Below are positions 55,401 to 64,000 of a stretch of DNA of 64,000 bases, in pieces. The notes under the pieces were generated by a model. It did not search any database and was not told where the DNA came from. It saw only the letters and a program-made list of their open reading frames with translations. Source of the stretch: Rhynochetos jubatus (lineage: Eukaryota; Chordata; Aves; Eurypygiformes; Rhynochetidae); assembly GCA_027574665.1 (NCBI GenBank), contig CM050677.1, positions 62,001 to 126,000 of the forward strand. The letters are read 5' to 3'. The translations under genes and the position numbers were made by a program. The stretch's first letter is position 1. Each line of letters starts with the position of its first letter.

Positions 55401-58400
55401 TTAAATTGGATTTAGGCTGGATTTCGGCTGGATTTTAAGACAAAGTTTAGGCTCAACACTAAAGTTTAGCCTAAAGTCCAGACTCGGTGCAGCCTAAGTT
55501 GAGTCTAGTGTTGACTAAGGCTGGACTTTGTGGAGGATTTTAGGAAGGACTTGAGCCTAAATACAGCCTAAATTCCAGCCTAAATCTACCGTAAAATCCA
55601 GCCTGACTTCAAGCTGGATTTTGGCTCAAATTTAGGTTCGGCTGGAATTTAGGTTGGATGTATCCTGGAACTAGGCTGAACTTCAGGCAGGAATTAGGCT
55701 GGATTTAGGCTGGACTTTAGGCCTGATTTACGCTCAAATTTAGACTGGATTTACATTGCACTTTGGGCTAGTTTTTAGGCTGGAATTTAGGCCATATTTA
55801 GGCTCAACTGTAGTCTGGATTTTGACTGGACTTTAGGCTTGAATTTAGGCCCGACTTAGACTGGACTTAGGATGGATGTGGGCTGGTATTAGGCTAGACT
55901 TTAGGCGCTACTTAGGCTGGAGTTCAGGCTGTACTTGAGCTGGAATTAAGTCTGAATTTAGGCTGGACTTCCGTTGAACTTCAGGATGGAATTTCAGCTG
56001 CATTTAGGTTCGACTTTAGGCTGGATTTGGGCTGAACTTAGGCCAGAGTTCAGGCTGGCTTGCAGCTGGGGGTGTCCGTGCACGGCCGGGATCGGTTTGA
56101 CTGCAGCTCCGTTGGCAAAGCGATGAACAGCATTGCATAAATAAGCCCTTTGGATCCATTTGGATGCTGGGGGAGGGAACGCTGGGAATACGACAACCCT
56201 AGCACTGGAGACGTTTCGGGACGGCGCTCTCACCTCCAGGATCCCTTGGAGCGAATCTGCACATGGAAAGCCCTCGAAATAAACCCACTGAGAGCCAAGT
56301 GCTCTCCCAACGCCCTTTCGGCAGGGTCTGGCTGCATCTCGCGTCATGCCAGGAGCACACAGGGAGGGGCATGGGCAGAGGTAGGGGTGGGGGGAGGCAG
56401 ACAGCCCCGGACACAGAGAAGGGGACACACGACTCGCTACAGCCCCCGCTGCCGACAGGAGACCTTCGCCTTCCCGATGGTTCCCTCTCTGCCTGCCCGG
56501 GCAGCCCCTCGGCAGCTGGAGCCCCTTCCCACGGCAGGGCCGCCCCACCCGCAGCCCCACTGGCCACACCGGGGGCAGCCCCACCTACAGCCCCTCAGGA
56601 CACCGAGTGTCCCATGCCTGGGGAGCCTCCGGGAGAGGCCGGTACAGGCCTAGTCCCTGCAGCACGTGAGGATGGACAAAACTTTGCTTCTCCCATGGCT
56701 GGAGACCCGGAGGGACAGCCCGGCACAGCCGCTCTCCCCAGCAGTGCATGAGGATGAAGGGGCTTCACTGCTGCCCCCCCTCCCCCCCCCCCCAACCCTG
56801 CCCCCACAGCGGGTGTCAGGGGAGATGCAGTGGCTGCTCCCTTGGCTCGGGACCCTCCTCACCAGGTAATCGGGCACCCCGAGGCACCGGACACCCCGAG
56901 ACCCCGGAGGTGTGGGTGGCAGGGAGATGCCTGGTCCTCCCTACGTCATCCCGCTGACATCCCATCTCAGCTCTGCCTTGGGGGGGGGGGGGCGGAGGGG
57001 GCCTGCAGCACCCCTGGGTGCCAGGGAGAGCTCGGGGCGGGGGCAGCTTCCACCTCACCGAGGCTCGGGGCTGGAGCAGCGGGTGTTGGCAAATTCCGAA
57101 GGGCCCCCGCATCGCCCCACAGTCAATCGTTCCATTCATGTGTCCAATGGGTGCTGCCGGCAGGGATTGCTGAGTCAGCACATTGCTCGGCTGCTACGGG
57201 AGTCACTGCTATCCTATAGGGCTCCCAGGGGAGTTTTGGGAGGGGGCGGGGGGTGTCCAAAATGCTACGGGAGTCCTTCGGGTGCCAGAGGTGTTACGAG
57301 TGTCGCGTGGGTGCTCTCGGGGTCACTGTGGATCTCTAAGCGGCGCTTTGGGGGTTCTACAGGGTCACATGGGGTGTCCCCGCTGTGCTTTTGGGTCCTG
57401 GAGATGTTTCGGGGGTCCCAGACGTGCTTTAGAGGTCAAACGGGGGGGGGAGTTGTCCCAGGGTGTTACAGGGGTCTGGGGATGGGGGGGTTGTCCCAGG
57501 GGTGTTTTGAGCCTTGACGTGTCCTGAGGATGTTTTGGGGGGGGGTCTCAGGGGTCCCATGGGGGATCCCAGGGGTGTTTTGAGCCTCGACATGTCCTGG
57601 GCATGACAGATCATCCGATTCCTGCATGTTAGAATGGACTGATGAGAAGTGTTCACTGTAGTATTTTGGTGGTGGCTGGTCAGGATGTCAACCCCTTTGC
57701 TCTCAGAGTTGTGATCAGAACGGTGGGATGTTCTGCCCTACGAGTTCCTTAATGTGCCGATCGTTACTGTATTAGCCTGGCTGAAGGGTGTTGCTTGGCT
57801 GGGTGACCTAACAGAGGCGGTAGGAGCAATCTGCTATGTGCATCTGGTATTGTCATCACCCGGGTGCTTTGGGTGCCATCTCCTGGAGACTACTCACAAA
57901 CCTTTCAACTTGTCACCTCAGAGAAACCGTTATAGATAAATACGTGCCCCAGTTTTTACTCTCTTCTACAGGGCCAATGCCAAGAGTGTGTTACCAGGGG
58001 CCTCGGGCGAGAATGCAAGGTCCACAGATCAAGAAGACTCTGACAACGTAGCTTTGTCAAGTGTGACGGGCACGTCCTCAGGGAGTGCGGGTCAACAGAT
58101 GCCAGTGGAAAGCAGGACAAGGTGCTTAAGGAATTCCGCAAGCAGAGGGCGGTGACGTGGCAAAACCGTATATGGAAAGAAGACTGGGCGTTCATGGAAA
58201 GGACACAGAGTCACCTCTTAAGCGACCACCAGAGACCACGGAAGAACGCCCACAGCAGGCCCTGAGAGACGCAGGCTGCATTTGTCATGACCACGTAAGT
58301 ATGATAATTAGATCCAGGAATTAGAGTGAAGATGGACAAACATTCTGGGAAATGCCACGCGTACCATATGTATGTGAGGGGAGGATAGAAGCCTTGGCTG

Positions 58401-61400
58401 ATGCAACGTACGGCAGGCACGAGAGGTGGAGCGATCCCCTGAACAGCACTGTCTGTAATCGAGTGGATGCTGTTTCTTAATGTTGTGTTGGTGTGAAGAG
58501 GGTTATCCCTTGTTTTGGTGACCTGGGTGGGACAGCGCTTCCGAATCTCTGTAAAGGAATCTTTCCTAGTCCCTAGTGCAGGTTTAGATCTGAGGTTTGG
58601 GGTGTTGTAAAGTGCAGAAATACCGCTCGACTGGCCCAGAATGTTTGCTCTCAACCTGCTCCTTGTACGGACCCACCCAAGGCCGGTTTCAAACCCAGTC
58701 AAGCTAATCACGCAGAGACAGTTTGAACAAAGAGCAATTAATTAATGAAGGTAAGCCCTTAATAGTACATCTCAAAGCCTGTCTCAGAATTGTGCAGGAC
58801 AGAAATGGCAGAAGAGTGATTATGGAGACGGCGACCCAAAGAAGACCCTGTAACTGAACCGAGGCTCGGAACCAGAACAGAAGAATGCAGCTGAGACGGG
58901 GGATTGTGGTGGTCTTTGGGAAACGGTGAACTCTGGGGACTGAAAGGCCAAGTGGAAATATACAAAGACTTTGGACCTTTTGTAATGGGTATTGATTGAA
59001 CAGTGTAAAAAATGTGTGAGATCTTGGGCCATTGGCCACTCACTGAGGTGGTGACCCAACTCTGAGTTTTGATTAAATAAATAGCATACCTCGAGCAACC
59101 CGCTTTGTCTGGGGAAGAATTTTTAACACTCGCACCACTCTTGGTCTCGTGCTGCCTGGGACTTGGGGCATCCCTGGACTCTGAAGGTACGAGGCATTCC
59201 TTGCTTTGCAGAGACACTGGGGTGCCTTGAAAGGGGCCCCTGGCTCACCACTCTGGGCGTTGCTGCCGCTCTGGGTGTTGCAGTGTGCCTCGCCGCTGCT
59301 CTTGGTCTCAGTGCTGCTCTTGATCTCGTGGCGCCTCCTCGCCACCTCGGACTTGGGGCATCCGTGGACTCTGAAGGTAGGAGGCATTCCTTCCTTTGCA
59401 GGGACGCTGACCTACCTCGAAAGGAACCCTGGCTCGGCGTGCTGCCCCGTCGCTCTTGGTGTCACAGCGCTCCTTGCCGCCTGGGACTTGGGGTGTCCCT
59501 GGACTCTGAAGGTAGGAGGCTTTCCTTCTTTGCAGGGACGCTGGCCAGCCGCGAAAGGCTCACTGGCTTGGTGCTCTGTGTCTCGCCGTCGCGCTGCTCT
59601 TGGAGTTGGTGCACCTCGCCACCACTCTGGGTGTTGTGCCGCTCTTGTTGCGGTGCTTTGGGTTTCATGCCTCTCTTGGAGTCTGCGTGCCTCGCTGCCA
59701 CTCTGGGTCTTGCACCGCTGTTGGTGTGGTGGTGCGACTCACTGCTGCTCTTGGTCTCTGCGCGCCTCCTTGCCGCCTGGGGCCCAGGGCGTTACTGGAC
59801 TCTGAAGGTAAGAGGTATTCCTTCCTTTGCAGGGATGCTGGCCCACCTCAAAAGGGGCCCCAGCTCGGCATTCTGGCCCGCTGCTCTTGGTGTCGCGGCA
59901 CCTACTTGCTGCTTCGGACTTTGGGCATCCCTGGACTCTGAAGGTAGGACGCATTCCTTCCTTTGCAGGGACGCTGGTCCACCTCGAAAGGTGCCCCGGC
60001 TCGATGGTCTGGCTCTCACTGCCGCTCTCGCTGTTGCTGCACACCTCGCTGCTGCTCTGGGTTTTGTGCTGCTCTTGTTGCAACGCACTTGGACTCGCAA
60101 CTCTATAGGTGGTGTGGCATGGCTCGCTGCCACTCTGGCTGTCACGCTGCTCCTTAGTGTGGTGGTGTGCCTCGCCGCTGCCCTTGATGTCGTGCTGCTC
60201 TTGTGGTTGCGCTGCCATTGTGAGTCTCACGCCACTCTTGGTGTGGCAGTGCTCTTGGTCTCATGGAGCCCCTTGGCCCCCTCAGACTTGGGGTGTCCCT
60301 GCACTCTTAAGGTAAGAGGCATTCCTTCCTTTCCACGGATGCAGGCCTGCCTCGAAAGGGGCCACGGCTTGGCGATCTGGGTCTCTTGTTGCTCTTGGTG
60401 CTGTGGTGTGCCTCGCTGCTGCTCTGGGTGTTGCGCCGCCATTGTGGGTCTCGCGCCACTCTTGGAGTCGGCACGCCTCGTTGCTGCTCTGGGTGTCGTG
60501 CCGCTGCTGTCTTGCCGCTGCTGTCTTGCCGCTGCTGTCTTGCCGCTGCTGTCTTGCCGCTGCTGTTAGCATTATGTCGCTGCTGGGGGTCTTGCGCCGC
60601 TCTTGGAGCCGGCGCGCCTCGTTGCCGCTCTGGGGGTCTCGCCGCTGCTGTTAGCGTTGAGCCGCCGCTCTGGGGGTCTCGCGCCGCTCTTGGAGCCGGC
60701 GCGCCTCGTTGCCGCTCTGGGGGTCTTGCCGCCGCTGTTAGCATTGAGCCGCCGCTCCGGGGGTCTCGCGCCGCTCTTGGAGCCGGCGCGTCTCGCCGCC
60801 GCTCCGGGGGTCTCGCGCCGCTCTTGGAGACGGCGCGCCTCCTCGCCGCTCTGGGGGTTTCGCCGTCGCTGTTAGCGTTGCGCCGCCGCTCTGGGGGTCT
60901 CGCGCCGCTCTTGGAGCTGGCGCGCCTCGTTGCCGCTCTGGGGGCCTCGCCGCCGCTGTTAGCGTTGCGCCGCTCGTGGTGTGGTGGTGCGCTTCACTGC
61001 CACTCTTGGTCTGGGTGCTACTCTTGGTGTCGTGGCGTCTCCTGGCCCCCTCAGACTTGGGGCGTCCCTGCACTCTTAAGGTAAGAGGCGTTCCTTCCTT
61101 CGCAGGGGCGCGGGCCTGCCTTGAAAGGGGCCCCGGCTCGGCACGCCTCGCGCCGCTTCGGACTTGCACTCGCCTCCGCCTCGGCCTCGCAAGGTAAGCG
61201 GCGTTCCTTCCTTCGCAGGGGCGCGGGCCTGCCTCGAAAGGGGCCCCGGCTCGGCACACCTCGCGCCGCTTCGCACTCGCCCTTCGAGTCGCCCTCGCCT
61301 CCGCCTCGGCCTCGCAAGGTAAGCGGCGTTCCTTCCTTCGCAGGGGCGCAGGCCTGCCTCGAAAGGGGCCACGGCTTGGCGATCTGGGTCTCTTGCTCTT

Positions 61401-64000
61401 GGTGCTGTGGTGTGCCTCGCTGCTGCTCTGGGTGTTGCGCCGCCATTGTGGGTCTTGTGCCACTCTTGGAGCCGGCACGCCTCGTTGCTGCTCTGGGGGT
61501 CGTGCTGCTGCTGTCTTGCCGCTGCTGTTAGCGTTATGTCGCTGCTGGGGGTCTCGCGCCGCTCTTGGAGCCGGCGCGCCTCGTTGCCGCTCTGGGGGTC
61601 TCGCCGCTGCTGTTAGCGTTGCGCCGGCGCGCCTCGTTGCCGCTCTGGGGGTCTCGCCGTCACTATTAGGGTTGTGCTGCCGCTCCGGGGGTCTCGCGCC
61701 GCTCTTGGAGCCGGCGCGCCTCGCCGCCGCTCCGGGGGTCTCGCCGCCACTCCGGGGGTCTCGCGCCGCTCTTGGAGCCGGCGCGCCTCGTTGCCGCTCT
61801 GGGGGCCTCGCCGCCGCTGTTAGCGTTGCGCCGCTCGTGGTGTGGTGGTGCGCTTCACTGCCACTCTTGGTCTGGGTGCTACTCTTGGTGTCGTGGCGCC
61901 TCCTGGCCCCCTCAGACTTGGGGCGTCCCTGCACTCTTAAGGTAAGAGGCGTTCTTTCCTCCGCAGGGGCGCGGGCCTACCTCGAAAGGTGCCCCGGCTC
62001 GGCACGCCTTGCGCCGCTTCGGACTCGCACTCGCCTCCGCCTCGGACTTGCAAGGTAAGCGGCGTTCCTTCCTTCGCAGGGGTGCGGGCCTGCCTCGAAA
62101 GGGGCCCCGGCTCGGCACGCCTCGCGCCGCTTCGGACTCGCCCTCGCCTCCGCCTCGGCCTCGCAAGGTAAGCGGCGTTCCTTCCTTCGCAGGGGCGCGG
62201 GCCTGCCTCGAAAGGGGCCCCGGCTCGGCACGCCTCGCGCCGCTTCGGACTCGCCCTCGCCTCCGCCTCGGCCTCGCAAGGTAAGCGGCGTTCCTTCCTT
62301 TGCAGGGGCGCGGGCCTGCCTCGAAAGGGGCCCCGGCTCGGCCATCTGGGTCTGTTGCTGCTTGTGGTGCTGCTCTGGGTGTGGTATGCCGCTCTTGGAG
62401 CCGGCGCGCCTCGTTGCTGCTCTGTGTGTCTCGCCGCCGCTGGGGGTCTCGCGCCGCTCTTGGAGCCGGTGCGCCTCGTTGCCGCTCTAGGGGTCTCGCC
62501 CCTGCTGTTAGCGTTGCGCCGCCGCTGGGGTTCTCTTGCCGCTCTTGGAGCCGGCGCGCCTCGTTGCCGCTCTGTGGGTCTCGCCGCTGCTGTTAGCGTT
62601 GCGCCGCTGCTGGGAGTCTCGTGCCGCTCTTGGAGCTGGCGCGCCTCGTTGCCGCTCTGGGGGTCTTGCTGCTGCTGTTAGCGTTGCGCCGCTGCTGGGG
62701 GTCTCGCGCCGCTCTTGGAGCCGGTGCGCCTCGTTGCCGCTCTGTGTGTCTCGCCGCCGCTGGGGTTCTCTTGCCGCTCTTGGAGCCGGTGCGCCTCGTT
62801 GCTGCTCTGGGGGTCTCGCCGCCGCTGGGGTTCTCTTGCCGCTCTTGGAGCCGGTGCGCCTCGTTGCTGCTCTGGGGGTCTCGCCGCCTCTGGGGGTCTC
62901 GCGCTGCTCTTGGAGCCGGCGCGCCTCGTTGCCGCTCTGGGGGTCTCGCCCCTGCTGTTAGCGTTGCGCCGCCGCTGGGGTTCTCTTGCCGCTCTTGAAG
63001 CTGGCCCACCTCGTTGCCGCTCTGGGGGTCTCGCCGCCGCTGGGGGTCTCTTGCCGCTCTTGGAGCCGGCGCGCCTCGTTGCCGCTCTGTGTGTCTCGCC
63101 CCTGCTGTTAGCGTTGCGCCGCCGCTGGGGTTCTCTTGCCGCTCTTGGAGCTGGCCCACCTCGTTGCCGCGCTGGGGGTCTCGCCGCTGCTCTGTGTGTG
63201 TCGCCACCGCTGGGGGTCTCTTGCCGCTCTTGGAGCCGGTGCGCCTCGTTGCCGCTCTGGGGGTCTCGCCACCGCTGTTAGCGTTGCGCCGCCCCTGGGG
63301 TTCTCTTACCGCTCTTGGAGTTGGCGCGCCTCGTTGCCGCTCTGTTTGTCTCGCGCTGCTCTTGGCGTCGGAGCGCCTCGTTGCTGCTCTGGGTGTCGTG
63401 CTTCCGCTGTTGTTGCGCTGCTGTGTGTCTCGCCACTGCTGTTAGGTTTGCGCTGCTGCTGAGGGTATCGGGGCGCCTCGCTGAGGGTCTTGGGGTGCCT
63501 CCTGGCCCCCTCAGAATCGGAGTGCCGCTCTTGGTGTCGTGGCGTCTCCTGGCCCTCTCAGATTTGGGGTGTCCCTGCACTCTTAAGGTAAGAGGCATTT
63601 CTTCCTTTGGAGGGGCACTGGCCTGCCTCCAAAGGGGCCCGGGCCTGGTTCACTGCCCTGCCGCTTCAGACTCACACTTCGAGTCGGACTCGCCTCCGCC
63701 TTGGACTCGCAAGGTAAGAGGCATTCCTTCCTTCGCAGGGGCGCGGGCCTGCCTCGAAAGGGGCCCCGGCTTGGCCATCTGGGTCTCTTGTTGCTCTTGG
63801 TGCTGTGGTGTGCCTCGCTGCCGCTCTGGGTGTTGTGCCACTGTTGTGGGTCTCGCACCGCTGTTGGAGCCGGCGCGCCTCGTTGCTGCTCTGGGTGTCG
63901 TGCTGCTACTGTTGTTGCGCCGTTGTGTGTCTCACCACCGCTGTTAGCGTTGCGCTGCCGCTGGGGGTCTTGCGCTGCTCTTGGTGTGGTGCTGAGCTTC
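49468..64000 (+). repeat. Macrosatellite monomer 2 (incomplete)
   Basis: Repeats the block order of monomer 1: GGAATTTCTCC family (49468-53790), inverted arms 51008-51205 and 52445-52643, TTTAGGC family (about 53790-56060), islands (54349-55139, 56060-57230, 57615-58670), LTR-like end (to about 59133) and the splice-motif array (59134 onward). Small differences include extra 23-bp units near 51640 and 52100 and one unit fewer of the TTTAGGC repeat near 55190. It lacks the solo LTRs. The window ends before any 22-bp array. Confidence 0.93.
59134..64000 (+). repeat. Splice-motif array, monomer 2, with local expansion
   Basis: Same unit family as 40792-46100. From about 60480 to 60990, 61480 to 61830 and 62380 to 63480 it is taken over by a shorter repeat of 'CCGCTCTTGGAGCCGGCGCG', 'CCTCGTTGCCGCTCTGGGGG' and 'TCTCGCCGCTGCTGTTAGCG', which monomer 1 hardly has. 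Between these lie near-identical units of about 120 bp (61081-61380, 61940-62340) carrying 'GCAAGGTAAGCGGCGTTCC'. No gene recognised. Confidence 0.85.

Noticed and set aside
59163..60569. 468-codon frame in the splice-motif array
   Set aside because: Repetitive Leu/Ala/Ser/Cys-rich translation of the tandem units, with overlapping long frames on both strands; no family resemblance and no intact counterpart in monomer 1.
1..64000. tRNA, rRNA or snRNA genes
   Set aside because: I looked for box A/B, cloverleaf ends and known small RNA cores on both strands and saw none that I could support.

Overview
The window is vertebrate genomic DNA, almost certainly from a bird. It has GC-saturated, intron-containing genes crowded with minisatellites, as is usual for avian microchromosomes ('dot' chromosomes). 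It also contains two solo LTRs of a recognisable avian endogenous-retrovirus type. There are two assembly gaps, N runs at 4392-4891 and 26064-26263.

Left part (1-26063): four conserved genes. (1) The 3' part of SPTBN4 (beta-IV spectrin, + strand, exons 397-2283). Its terminal PH-domain exons are not visible before the gap. (2) YIF1B (ER-Golgi multi-pass membrane protein, - strand, 5594 to about 7795), with a CpG-rich promoter at about 7690-8050. (3) KCNK6/TWIK-2 (two-pore potassium channel, + strand, 11287-15650), lying beside YIF1B as in human. It appears to lack almost all of the extracellular cap, and three truncated copies of its second exon lie in intron 1. (4) The 3' third of LTBP4 (latent TGF-beta binding protein, - strand, ten exons 17348-25717), cut off at the second gap. 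Nearly every intron and spacer is filled by a different minisatellite, and several of these have captured exon or gene ends. Four LTBP4 exons and KCNK6 exon 1 are each one base short in or beside a homopolymer. This looks like homopolymer under-calling rather than gene death.

Right part (26264-64000): no gene recognised. It is a macrosatellite with a period of about 18.35 kb. Each monomer runs: AT-tract-bearing degenerate repeats of about 23 bp (with internal strand switches and inverted-repeat arms), islands of less repetitive sequence, an array of units carrying splice-site-like motifs, a 23-bp minisatellite containing TTAGGG, and then a 22-bp G-rich array. The window holds the 22-bp array of an upstream monomer (26264-31118), one full monomer (31119-49467) and most of a second (49468-64000). 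Only the first monomer carries the solo LTR, and it carries it twice through a local tandem duplication of about 1.38 kb. One of the two LTRs has a clean 30-bp internal inversion.

Gene identities rest on protein-level resemblance recalled from the human families. No search was run. Exon borders were set by hand from splice consensus and phase continuity.
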